The notes under the pieces: model-generated
The model's database searches: none
The model's input: only the letters and a program-made list of their open reading frames with translations
What the model was told of the DNA's origin: nothing
Shown here: positions 34,484 through 43,300 of the stretch, piece by piece
Layout of the letters: each line of letters opens with the position of its first letter
Position numbering within the stretch: position 1 is the stretch's first letter
Made by a program: the position numbers and the translations under genes
DNA from: JBBWZH01 sp035544115
GTDB taxonomy: Bacteria; Actinomycetota; Actinomycetes; Mycobacteriales; CADCTP01
Length of the DNA: 64,000 nt
Direction of reading: 5' to 3'
Assembly: GCA_963714145.1 (NCBI GenBank)
Contig: OY970235.1
Location: forward strand, 6,882,001 to 6,946,000

Positions 34484-34574
34484 GCCGGCTCAGCCGACCT
34501 GGGCGGCCCAGCGCCGCGCCGGCCCGGGCCGTTGTCGACAGCAGGCCGGCCCGATGAGTCAGCGGGAGACGGCG

Positions 34575-35351
34575 CTAGTTGCGCCGGACGTGCGCCGGGG
34601 TCGCGCCCACCACGACCGAGCGGACCTGGGCCAGCAGGTCGGCCACGTCGACCTCATCGACCTCGTCCGGCACGGTCACCCGCAGCGCGTCGGCGCCGGC
34701 CGCGGCCAGTTCCAGCACCTGGATCTGGGCCTGCTCGTAGGTGCCGAACAGCCCGCTGTCCCGGGCGTCGCCGGTGCCACTGGTAGACCCTGGACCCCGC
34801 CCGGCGCGTGCCTCGGTCTCGTTCAAGGTGCGGCCGATCGAGACCGGCAGCGCGGCGACCACCGGGTGGGCGGCCACGGCCAGGCCGGCTGCGGCCCGCT
34901 GCGCGGCGGCCACGGCGATCCCGGTCAGGCTGTCCGGCCGGGTCGGCGCGGCCACCACCGTGCCGGCCGCGGTCGGGTCGAACGCGGGCAGCCGGACCCG
35001 GGCCCGCCACGCCTGCGCGCCGCCGACGGCGTGCACCAGCGCCGGGCCGGCCGGTACCCCGACCAACTCGATCAGCGCGGCCGTGCCGGGCCCGCCGGAC
35101 TGCCGCAGCAGCCCGCCGATCACGTCCGGCTCGGTGCCGGTGATCAGCAGCCCGAGCCGGGCCGGGCCGGCCGCCCGGGCCAGCCCGGCCAGCCGGTCCG
35201 CCCCGGGGAACCCGCACGCCGCGTCCACCGGCAGCCAGACCTCCGCGTACCCGAGCCGGCTCGCCAGCACCGCCTGCTGATCCTGCTGCTGCGCCGGATG
35301 CGCCGGGTGCAGGGTCAGCGCGAGGTCGAGCAGGAGCCCTGGCGCGGGCAT
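34575..35351 (-). CDS. Short luciferase-like (LLM-class) protein
   Basis: 258 residues from ATG 35351, with AGGAGG 6 bases upstream; the longer frame to 35669 is spurious. Segments such as LLLDLALTLHP, LASRLGYAEVWLPVDAACG, RLGLLITG and AGADALRVTVP fit a reduced TIM barrel of the bacterial luciferase type. It is shorter than typical flavin-dependent LLM oxidoreductases (300-380 residues), and it is unclear whether it still binds F420 or FMN. Convergent with the IclR gene. Confidence 0.6.
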   Translation of the reverse strand: MPAPGLLLDLALTLHPAHPAQQQDQQAVLASRLGYAEVWLPVDAACGFPGADRLAGLARAAGPARLGLLITGTEPDVIGGLLRQSGGPGTAALIELVGVPAGPALVHAVGGAQAWRARVRLPAFDPTAAGTVVAAPTRPDSLTGIAVAAAQRAAAGLAVAAHPVVAALPVSIGRTLNETEARAGRGPGSTSGTGDARDSGLFGTYEQAQIQVLELAAAGADALRVTVPDEVDEVDVADLLAQVRSVVVGATPAHVRRN

Positions 35352-35435
35352 TTGACGCCTCCTAGCATGTTCGAGATGCGGACCGGCGTTCATGCAGCGT
35401 ACGACGCCCACCTGGCCTGAACCACTGTCCTGCCG

Positions 35436-35800
35436 GTGCTGGCCATCCGGCGGTCGCCCGCCGGCGGCCGGCCAGTGTCCACATGCGAACCCATCGACGC
35501 GGCAGGCGCGCTCGCGGTGGTGGAACTGGCCGATCGTCGGCAGGTGCGGGCGGCGTTGCGCACCACCCAGGTCAAGGATGCCCACCACGACGGCGTTTCG
35601 ACCGCGCGTTCGAGGCATTGTTCGCCCGCCCAGTGGCCCAGCGGCCAACCCGCCGGCAGCACCGTCCACTGGCGACGATCCGGCCGGTGACCTCGGCCGG
35701 CCGACGCTCCGGATCCGCGACCTGGTCGGCGCCCGGCTCGGCCACTACGGTGCCGCCGACTCGGCCGAACGCCGGGCCGCCCGGGCCGACCCGCCGCTGC
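35436..35800 (+). pseudogene. Remnant of a VWA-domain CoxE-like gene
   Basis: Residues VSTCEPIDAAGALAVVELAD and RRQVRAALRTTQVKDAHHDG in one frame continue as FDRAFEALFARP in another, with a one-base loss near 35594-35597. Together they match the N-terminus of CoxE-like VWA proteins that work with MoxR ATPases. After about 35640 the frame appears to shift again (RDLVGARLGHYGAADSAERR) and no VWA domain follows before the convergent glycosyltransferase. The MoxR partner is also absent. I read this as a decayed 5' fragment; extents are approximate. Confidence 0.45.
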
Positions 35801-35884
35801 CGCGCGCCCGCGCCGGGCCGGACTGGGCGGCCGGGCCCGAGCCGGCGGTCGGGACTCAGCCGCGGCCGGGCACCGGGCTAGGGC

Positions 35885-37276
35885 TCAATCGGCGACAGCC
35901 GTACCCAGCAGCGACTCGATCAGGTCGGCGTACTGGGTCAGGTGTCGGTCGCCCAGGAACTGGTCGTGCACCCGGGCCTTCGCGGCGACACCGAGCCGGT
36001 GCGCCAACCCGTCGTCGGTGAGCACCGTCCGCAATGTCTGTCCAAAGTGGTCAAGGTCGGTAGGGTCGGGCAGCAGCAGGCCGTCCAGGTTGGTCCGGAT
36101 CTGATCCTGGATGCCGCCGACGGCGCTGGCCACTACCGGCCGGGCCTTCCACATCGCCTCGGCCACGGTCAGCCCGAAGCCCTCCACCAGGCTCTTCTGC
36201 GTCACCACGCTGGCGTGCCGCTGGATCGCGTTCACCACCGCGGCGTTCTTCTCCACGTCGACCATCGGCACGCTCACCAGGTGCACCCGGGACCGGACCG
36301 GCTCGGCCAGGTCCTGCCAGGCGGCGACGCACTCGGCGAACACGTCGGCGCCCTCCGGGTCGTCGGTGACGCCGGCGGTCGCCGGGCCGACCAGCATCAG
36401 GTGCGCGTCCGGCACGTCCGGCGCGACCAGGCAGAAACCGGCCATCACACCTGCCATGTCCTTCAGCCGGTCCCACCGGCTGACCTGCACCACCAGCCGG
36501 GTGTCCGGCGTCGGTGCCGGCGCGCCGGTCACCACGCCCGCCGGCGCCGCGCCGTTGCCGGCCAGCAGCCCGGCCTCGACCAGGATGCGCAGCTGCTCTT
36601 CCGCCGCGAGCAGCCGGTTCTTTGTGGACAGTGGATCGATCGACGGCGGAATCACCCGCAGCCGGTCGGCCGGCACCCAGGCCGGCGCGTACTGCGGCCG
36701 GGAGAAGACGAACGCGTCCGCGCTGTCCACGTACCGGCGGATGAACTCCCAGGCGCCGGTGGACTGCTCGTTCGGCTGATCGCGGCCGATGTGCGAGCGC
36801 CAGATCACCTGCAGGCCGGCCTGCTGCAGCGGCTTGACCAGCCCGGCCGGCTGCGGGTCGTGCAGGACCGCCAGGTCGCCGGGCCGCACCGCGGCCAGCA
36901 CGCCGGGCAGGTTGGTGTCCTGGATCTGCTGGTAATGCCCGTGGTCCGCGGCGCCGGGGACCAGCCGTACGTCGCCGAACCCGTGCACCGCGTTGTGCAG
37001 CCGCTTGGTGATCTCGAAGAACCGCGAGTCGCCGGAGATGATCAGCCAGCGCGAGCTGACCCCGGCCGCGCCGACGTAGCCGAGCAGCGAGTGCAGCATC
37101 TCGGCCACCCCGCCGCCGGTCTCGGTCGAGCTGATGTTCCAGACCGTCCGGCCGGCGAGCACGTCACGGGCGCGGGCCGCAGCCGCCTCGAAGCGGGCCA
37201 CCTGCTGCGGCGTCAGCACGTGCAGGAAGTCGTCCAACGGGGCCGGTGGTACCTCCGCCTCGTACATGCGCCTCAT
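35885..37276 (-). CDS. Trehalose synthase-like GT4 glycosyltransferase (TreT type)
   Basis: 463 residues from ATG 37276, or 460 from ATG 37267, which has the better-placed GATGAGG. The TreT-like N-terminus has VWNISSTETGGGVAEMLHSL, RWLIISGDSRFFEITKRLHN and VLHDPQPAGL; the GT4 nucleotide-sugar site has VVQVSRWDRLKDMAGVMAGF, VTQKSLVEGFGLTVAEAMWK and VVASAVGGIQDQI. TreT makes trehalose from an NDP-glucose and glucose. A short inverted repeat CTGTCC/GGACAG (37335-37351) lies upstream and may be regulatory. The only convergent neighbour is the CoxE remnant. Confidence 0.85.
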   Translation of the reverse strand: MRRMYEAEVPPAPLDDFLHVLTPQQVARFEAAAARARDVLAGRTVWNISSTETGGGVAEMLHSLLGYVGAAGVSSRWLIISGDSRFFEITKRLHNAVHGFGDVRLVPGAADHGHYQQIQDTNLPGVLAAVRPGDLAVLHDPQPAGLVKPLQQAGLQVIWRSHIGRDQPNEQSTGAWEFIRRYVDSADAFVFSRPQYAPAWVPADRLRVIPPSIDPLSTKNRLLAAEEQLRILVEAGLLAGNGAAPAGVVTGAPAPTPDTRLVVQVSRWDRLKDMAGVMAGFCLVAPDVPDAHLMLVGPATAGVTDDPEGADVFAECVAAWQDLAEPVRSRVHLVSVPMVDVEKNAAVVNAIQRHASVVTQKSLVEGFGLTVAEAMWKARPVVASAVGGIQDQIRTNLDGLLLPDPTDLDHFGQTLRTVLTDDGLAHRLGVAAKARVHDQFLGDRHLTQYADLIESLLGTAVAD

Positions 37277-37418
37277 CCTGCCGGACAAGTGGCGGACAGA
37301 CAGCAACTGAGGGCGGAGGGTACCCGGACGGGTGCTGTCCGTCGCGGACAGTCAAGATCGTGAACATGTTGCACGTCAAACGGCCGGGCGGGACGAAATC
37401 CCACCGCGGCCGGCCGGA

Positions 37419-37865
37419 TCAGCCGGCGATCTTGCAGCCGGCCTGAGCCAGCTTGACCGCGACCACGACCTGGCCGGCGGTCACCCGGATCGTCGTCTCG
37501 TTCGCGCTACGCAGCGCCGCGCCGAGATCATCGGTGGCGTCCAGCAGCGCGGTCCACTCGGCACGCGACCCGGCGGCGGCGCGCGCGAGCGAGGACAGCG
37601 CGGCGGTCACCTGCGGAGAGAGCCGGGCGCCCAGATCCGGATGCGCGGCCAGCTGGCCGGCCAGCGAACCGACCTTGTCCAGCGGGTCGTGCATCGACGC
37701 GCAGGCCTCCTTGCTGTGCACGCCCCGGGCGCTGGAGGCGAAGACACCCGCCGAAGCCCGGACGTCCGCCGCGCGGGCCGACACCTCGTCCGTGGAGCAC
37801 CCGGCCAGCGCAGCCAGCCCGATGACGGCCAGGGCAACAGCGATGCGGCGCAGGACTGCCTCCAC
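37419..37865 (-). CDS. Small helical lipoprotein
   Basis: 148 residues from ATG 37865. The signal sequence RRIAVALAVIGLAALAGC ends in lipobox LAGC. The mature part is almost entirely helical and alanine-rich (VGSLAGQLAAHPDLGARLSP) with two further cysteines (KEACASM, QAGCKIAG) that could form a disulfide. Family unknown; extracellular and lipid-anchored. No operon partner. Confidence 0.7.
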   Translation of the reverse strand: MEAVLRRIAVALAVIGLAALAGCSTDEVSARAADVRASAGVFASSARGVHSKEACASMHDPLDKVGSLAGQLAAHPDLGARLSPQVTAALSSLARAAAGSRAEWTALLDATDDLGAALRSANETTIRVTAGQVVVAVKLAQAGCKIAG

Positions 37866-38001
37866 TCCATGGCGAGTTCACCGGTCACATTACGGGAATT
37901 GTCCGACCGAACCCCTGGCCGATAGGGCAAACTTGCGGCACCGATCGACCGACGGGCGGGGACAACCATAACTTTACGTATCGAGACGGAGCGGCCCGCG
38001 G

Positions 38002-38187
38002 TCAGCGCTGGGCTGGCTGACCGGGCCGGTCAGCCGGCCCACGCACCCGGCCGGTCGCCCCCGACTCCGCCGGGCGGAGCGGGTTTACGCAGTAAGCGGC
38101 CCAGAATGGGTCGGTCCACATTGGATTGCGCGGGTCGTACGGGTCGTACCGGCCGACCCACGCCGGCCTGATCGGCTCGCTCTCCAT
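38002..38187 (-). CDS. Small hypothetical protein (61 residues)
   Basis: A short frame from ATG 38187 reads MESEPIRPAWVGRYDPYDPR and continues NPMWTDPFWAAYCVNP, aromatic- and proline-rich and unlike the shadow frames around it. No ribosome binding site is strong and no known domain is visible. Composition argues for a real small protein, but confidence is limited. Confidence 0.4.
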   Translation of the reverse strand: MESEPIRPAWVGRYDPYDPRNPMWTDPFWAAYCVNPLRPAESGATGRVRGPADRPGQPAQR

Positions 38188-38280
38188 ACGCCGGCAAGTT
38201 AGTCACCCTCTGCTACGACCAAATTACGCGCATGTTCCGGCGGCGGTGCCGGGCGGCCGGCCTGTTCGGGCGGACTAATT

Positions 38281-38299
38281 GTCCGGCAATATGCCGGAC
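38281..38299. promoter_or_regulatory. Inverted repeat GTCCGGCA-ATA-TGCCGGAC
   Basis: Perfect 8-base arms with a 3-base AT spacer, 68 bases upstream of the DUF574 methyltransferase start. The geometry (GTCC...GGAC ends, short AT-rich centre) recalls the GTCCA-N3-TGGAC palindrome but with longer arms. A dimeric repressor could bind here. Confidence 0.5.
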
Positions 38300-38366
38300 T
38301 GGTTATCGCCGCCCGGACCGTGGAACAGTACGCCGGGGACACCGGCAAGGGGTTGGAGGAGAGGCG

Positions 38367-39173
38367 ATGTCACGGCCGTACTGGGCCCCTGCCGGAGTCG
38401 ACCTGGACCGGCCGAACGTGGCCCGGATGTACGACTACTACCTCGGCGGCTCGCACAACTTCCGGGTCGACCGGGAGGTGGCCGACCAGGTCATCGAACG
38501 GATCCCGGACCTGCCCCGGCTGGCCCAGGCCAACCGCGCCTTCCTGCACCGCGCGGTCCGGTACTGCCTGGACGCCGGCATCCGGCAGTTCCTCGACATC
38601 GGCTCCGGCATCCCGACCGTCGGCAACGTGCACGAGATCGCGCAGCGGTTCGACCCGACCGCCCGGGTGGTCTACGTCGACCTCGACCCGGTGGCCATCG
38701 CGCACGCCGGCGCGATCCTGGCCGGCAACGAGCGCGCGACCGCGATCCTGGCCGACGCCCGCCGGCCGGACGACGTGCTCGAGCACCCCGAGGTGCACCG
38801 GGTGCTCGACTTCGACCAGCCGATGGCGGTGCTGATGGTCGCGCTGCTGCACTTCGTCTCGGACGAGGACCGGCCCGCCGACCTGGTCGCCCGGTACGCC
38901 GACCGGGTGGCGCCGGGCAGCCTGCTGGTGCTCACCCACGGCCTGGCCGAGGAGCCGATCGACCACGGCAGCGAGGTGCTGCAGCTCTACCGGCGGACCC
39001 CCACGCCGCTGTTCCCGCGGGTGCGGGCAGAGGTGGAGAGCTTCCTCGGCGACCTGGATCCCGTCGATCCGGGGATGGTGCTGCTGCCGCAGTGGCGGCC
39101 GGACAGCCCGCGGGACGCCGGCGGGGACGAGTGGTGCTCGTTCCTCGGCGGCATCGGCCGCAAGGTCAGCTGA
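38367..39173 (+). CDS. SAM-dependent methyltransferase, DUF574/PF04672
   Basis: 268 residues from ATG 38367, with GGAGGAGAGG just upstream. The family signature is strong: PNVARMYDYYLGGSHNFRVD near the N-terminus, NRAFLHRAVRY, the SAM-binding IRQFLDIGSGIPTVGNVHE, VVYVDLDPVAIAHA, ADARRPDDVL and ALLHFVSDEDRP. These proteins are greatly expanded in mycelial actinomycetes, and their substrates are largely unknown. It stands alone, with an inverted repeat upstream and a terminator downstream. Confidence 0.92.
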   Translation: MSRPYWAPAGVDLDRPNVARMYDYYLGGSHNFRVDREVADQVIERIPDLPRLAQANRAFLHRAVRYCLDAGIRQFLDIGSGIPTVGNVHEIAQRFDPTARVVYVDLDPVAIAHAGAILAGNERATAILADARRPDDVLEHPEVHRVLDFDQPMAVLMVALLHFVSDEDRPADLVARYADRVAPGSLLVLTHGLAEEPIDHGSEVLQLYRRTPTPLFPRVRAEVESFLGDLDPVDPGMVLLPQWRPDSPRDAGGDEWCSFLGGIGRKVS

Positions 39174-39193
39174 CCGCTCCGCCGGCCGCCGCA

Positions 39194-39226
39194 CTGGCGG
39201 GCCGGCCTCCTGGACCGGCCCGCCAG
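39194..39226. terminator. Bidirectional terminator
   Basis: A perfect 12-base stem, CTGGCGGGCCGG and its complement, with a 9-base loop. It lies between the convergent methyltransferase (stop 39173) and peptidase (stop 39241). Confidence 0.85.
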
Positions 39227-39240
39227 CGGGAGTCGCCGGG

Positions 39241-40056
39241 TTACCGGGGCGGTCCCCAGTGCCGGGTCTGCAGCACGGCACCGGCCCAGTTCATGCCGAT
39301 GTGCAAGTGGTCCATGTGCCGGCAGGTGTTCACCGCGCCCCCGCTGTTGACGCAGGTGGACTCGTCGTAGGGGGTCCAGGCCGCGTTCGGGTGCCGGACG
39401 TCCCAGGCCCAGTCATCCCAGATGATCTCCTGGATGCCGTACGCCGCGGCGTTGTCGTGCAGGTAGGTCGCCAGGTTCCAGCCGGTCCAGTACTCGCCGG
39501 TCATGGCCGTCGGGTTGTTGTCGAAGGCGTTCATCCGGTAGTCCAGCGCCCGGCCCTCCATGTGCAGCAGGGGCTTGTTCGCGTAGATCCCCAGGTTCCG
39601 GTTCTGGTTGCCGGGGTTGTAGCCCGGGTTCGACGAGATCTCCTGGTAGAGCCGGACCAGACCGGGCTGGTTCACATGCAGGTTCATCGCGGCGTAGTCG
39701 TAGTGGAACTCGGCACCGCCGCAGGTCGGGCCGACCGCGCCGGCCTGCCCGGTGTTGATGAACGCGTCCGAGACGTAGCCGGTCTCCAGGTGCGTGTAGT
39801 CCCAGACCGTGGTCGCCCCGAACGGGCCGGTCACCGAGCTGCCGGTACGGGTGCAGGCGATCGCGACCTGCTGCCCGCTGCCGAGCCGGCCGGTCACCGC
39901 GTACGAGGTGCCCGGGCCGGCGTAGACGGTCGGGGTGTAGCCATTGAACACGGTGACCGTGTGCGCGCTGGCCGGTACCGCGCCGGCCAGCAGCAGTACC
40001 GGCACCGCGACCAGCGGCACCACTCCGGTCAGCAGCCGGCGTCGTAACTTTCGCAT
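39241..40056 (-). CDS. Secreted SH3b / M15-like peptidase-fold protein
   Basis: 271 residues from ATG 40056, with GGAGGAG upstream; a TTG 27 bases earlier in frame is less likely. The signal peptide is RRRLLTGVVPLVAVPVLLLA, cleaved after ASA. Residues about 33-100 look like a bacterial SH3 domain (TPTVYAGPGTSYAVTGRLGSGQQVAIAC). The C-terminal domain has LHMEGRALDYRM and CRHMDHLHIG, the H-x(6)-D and H-x-x-H zinc pattern of VanY/M15-like peptidases or lysins. A peptidoglycan target is expected. Divergent from the SARP regulator. Confidence 0.75.
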   Translation of the reverse strand: MRKLRRRLLTGVVPLVAVPVLLLAGAVPASAHTVTVFNGYTPTVYAGPGTSYAVTGRLGSGQQVAIACTRTGSSVTGPFGATTVWDYTHLETGYVSDAFINTGQAGAVGPTCGGAEFHYDYAAMNLHVNQPGLVRLYQEISSNPGYNPGNQNRNLGIYANKPLLHMEGRALDYRMNAFDNNPTAMTGEYWTGWNLATYLHDNAAAYGIQEIIWDDWAWDVRHPNAAWTPYDESTCVNSGGAVNTCRHMDHLHIGMNWAGAVLQTRHWGPPR

Positions 40057-40354
40057 CGCGATACTCCTCCGTGGATAGTCCAAAGTGGACGATTAGCGGG
40101 TGGCTGGGCCGGCCGCGGCGCCAAGCCGACCGACCGGGAAGACTTCCGTTCCATTCGTGACTCCTCCCAGCGGGAACCGGCGGGACAGTGGCCCGGCAGG
40201 TGCGCTGCACTGGTGTCCGGCGGCCGGAGCCGACCGCCGCGGTAGGGCAGAAACCCGACCGGGCATACCGTGGACGGCGGTTCTGGTAGTGATCTGGACG
40301 AAACCTGGACGCAGCGGCGGCGCGGATGAGAATCTGACCGGCCGGGGGTAGGGC
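40057..40354. other. 298-base divergent promoter region
   Basis: This region separates the secreted peptidase from the SARP regulator. It holds a perfect GTCCA-N3-TGGAC palindrome (40078-40090), 22 bases upstream of the peptidase start, and several AT-richer stretches (40140-40160, 40280-40340) suited to promoters. No gene is seen. Confidence 0.55.
40078..40090. repeat. GTCCA-N3-TGGAC palindrome, intergenic copy (spacer AAG)
   Basis: The only perfect copy outside genes, in the 5' leader or promoter of the secreted peptidase. If any copy acts as an operator, this is the best placed. Confidence 0.8.
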
Positions 40355-43300
40355 GTGGAGTTCCGGGTGCTGGGGCCGATCGAGGTCCGCGACGGCGGCT
40401 CGCGGTGCCCGGTCGGCCGGCCGATGCAGCGCGCGGTGCTGGCCGTGCTGCTGGTGCACGCCGGCGAAGTGGTCAGCCTGGACCGGCTGGTCGAGGAGCT
40501 GTGGCCGACCGACCGGCAGCCCGCCGGCCCGGTGAACCTGGTGCACGGGTACGTTTCCCGGCTGCGCCGGGCACTGGGCACCCTCGGCGCCGCCGATCGG
40601 CTGACCACCCGGCGGCCCGGCTACCAGCTCCGGGTGGAGCCCGGCGAGCTGGACGCGGTCGAGTTCCAGCGGCTGGCGACCGGGGCGGCTACCGCCGCCC
40701 GGCGTGCGGACGAGGTGGCCGCCGCCGGGTACGCCGCCGCGCTGGCGCTCTGGCGCGGCGCCGCGTTCGCCGACGTGCCGGCCACCCCGGCGGTCGCTGC
40801 CGAGGCGGGCCGGTTGGCCGAGGCGCGACTGTCCGCCACGGAGGGCCGGATCGCCGCCGAGCTGCGGCTGGGCCGCGGGCCGGACCTGGTCGCCGAGCTG
40901 ACCGCGCTGGTCCGGGCGCACCCGCTGCGCGAGTCGCTGCACGGGCACCGGATGCTCGCGCTGTACCGGGCCGGCCGGCAGGCCGAGGCGCTCGCCGCCT
41001 ACCGGGACGCCCGGCGCACCCTCGTCACCGAACTCGGCCTGGAGCCCGGCCCCGAACTGCGGCGCCTGCACGCCGCCCTGCTGCACGCCGACCCGGCATT
41101 GACCGGCCCTGCCCCGTACGCCGGGACCCTTCCGGACCCAACCCCCGTGCCGTCCCCCAGCCGCGCCGACTCCGGCCCGTCCGCCGGACCCGGGCCTTCC
41201 GGCCCCAGCCCTTCAGCCGGACCCAGCCCTTCCGGACCCGGCCCGTCCGCCGACTCCGGCCCGTCCGCCGGACCCACCCCTTCCGGACCCAGCCCATCCG
41301 CCGACTCCGGCCCGTCCGCCGGACCGAGGGCTTCCGGACCCGGCCCGTCCGCCGAACCCAGCCCTTCCGGACCCAGCCCGTCCGCCGGACCCAGCCCTTC
41401 CGGACCGAGCCCGTCCGCCGACTCCGGCCCGTCCGCCGGACCCACCCCTTCCGGACCCAGCCCGTCCGGGCCCAGCCCGGCCGGGCCCGGGCCGGCCGCC
41501 GAGGATGGGATGTACGCGGCCGGGCCGGGTGGTGGGCAGGCCCCGGCCGGGCGGGTGGCGCCGGCGCAGTTGCCGGCCGATGCGGCCGACTTCACCGGCC
41601 GGGACGGGCTGGTGGCCGAACTGGTCCAGATCCTCGGCACCCCGACCGGGCCGGCGGTACCGATCGCGGCGATCTCCGGCCGGGGCGGCGTGGGCAAGAC
41701 CGCGCTGGCCGTGCACGCCGCGCACCGGATCCGGGCCGGCTACCCGGACGGCCAGCTGTTCGTCACGTTGCGCGGGACCACCGCGGCGCCGCTGCCGCCC
41801 GGCGAGGTGCTCGGCCGGTTCCTGCGCGCGCTCGGCGTGGACAGCCAGGCCGTGCCGGCCGACCTGGAGGAGCAGGCCGATCTGTACCGCAGCCGGCTGG
41901 CCGGCCGCCGGGTGCTGGTGGTGCTGGACGACGCCGCGGACGAGCGGCAGGTCGAGCCGCTGCTGCCGGGCAGCGCCGGCTGTGCGGTGCTGGTCACCAG
42001 CCGCACCCGGCTGGCCCGGCTGGCCGGCGGGCACCGGCTGGACGTGGACGCGCTGGAGTTCGCGCCGGCGCTGGAGTTGCTGCGCCGGGCGGCCGGCCCG
42101 GACCGGGTGGCCGCCGAGCCGGCCGCCGCCGCGCAGATCATCGACTTCTGCGGCGGGCTGCCGCTCGCGGTCCGGATCGCCGCGGCCAAGCTCGCGGCGG
42201 CACCGCACCGGACCGTGGCCCGGCTGGCCGGCCTGCTCGCCGATGAGCGGCACCGGCTCGACCACCTGGTGGCCGGCGACCTGGACGTCCGGGCCAGCTT
42301 CTCGGTCAGCTACCGGCAACTCGCCGAGCGGGAACAGCTGGCGTTCCGCCGGCTCGGCCTGCTGGCCACGCCGGACGTGGCCGGCTGGGCCGTGGCCGCG
42401 CTGCTGGACACCGACCTGACCGAGGCCGACCGGCTGGTGGACGCGCTGGTCACCGCCCGGCTGCTGGACGTGGTGAGCCCTGGCCCGGCCGCCCGCTACC
42501 GGCTGCATGACCTGCTGCACCTGTACGCCGCCGAGCTGGCCGAGCCGGACCCTGCGCCGGCCCGGCAGGCGGCGCTGGCCCGTGCCTTCGCCGGCTGGCT
42601 GGCGCTCGCCGAGGCCGCCGACGCCGGCCTGCCCGGCGACCTGCGCCCGGCGCTGAACGACGCGGCGCCGCGCTGGTCCCCCGCCCCGACCGCCGACCCG
42701 ACCCGGCCCACCGCCGCAGCCGCCGGCCCGGCCGCCCGGACCGCCACCCCGACCGCCCACCCGCCCCGGGCCACCGGACCGACCGCCGGCCCGGCAGGCC
42801 GGGCCACCGGATCGACCGCCGCCCCGGACTGGACGGCTGAGCTGGTGGCGAGTCCGGCCGACTGGTTCGCCGCCGAGCGGCCGGCGCTGGTGGCCGCGGT
42901 CGGCCAGGCCGCCGCGGCCGGGCAGCACGAGCTGGCCTGGAACCTGGCCACCGCGCTGCGCCGCTACCTGGCCGTGCACCATCACCGGGCGGACTGGCAG
43001 CAGACCCACGACCAGGCCCTGACCGCCACCCGGGCCGCCGGCAACCGGCGCGGCACCGCCACCCTGCTCTGCGGCCTCGGCGGCGTGCACATCGGCGACG
43101 GCCGGTACGCCGACGCGCTGGACTGCTTCGACACCGCGCTGGATCTGTTCGCCGGCGTGGCCGACCAGCCCGGGATGGCGTACGCGCTCTGGGCCGCCAG
43201 CGACGTGCACCGCATCCTGGACCAGCTCACCGCCTCGGTCGAATGCTGCCGGCGGGCCCTGGCCATCTTCACCGCGGCCGGCGACACCCGGGCCCGGGCG

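Noticed and set aside
37332..37925. Plus-strand frame opposite the small lipoprotein
   Set aside because: Shadow of the lipoprotein gene; the minus-strand product has a signal sequence and lipobox, whereas this frame has neither.
41166..41490. CRISPR-like array
   Set aside because: Units are contiguous and in frame inside a coding sequence, with no unique spacers and no cas genes.
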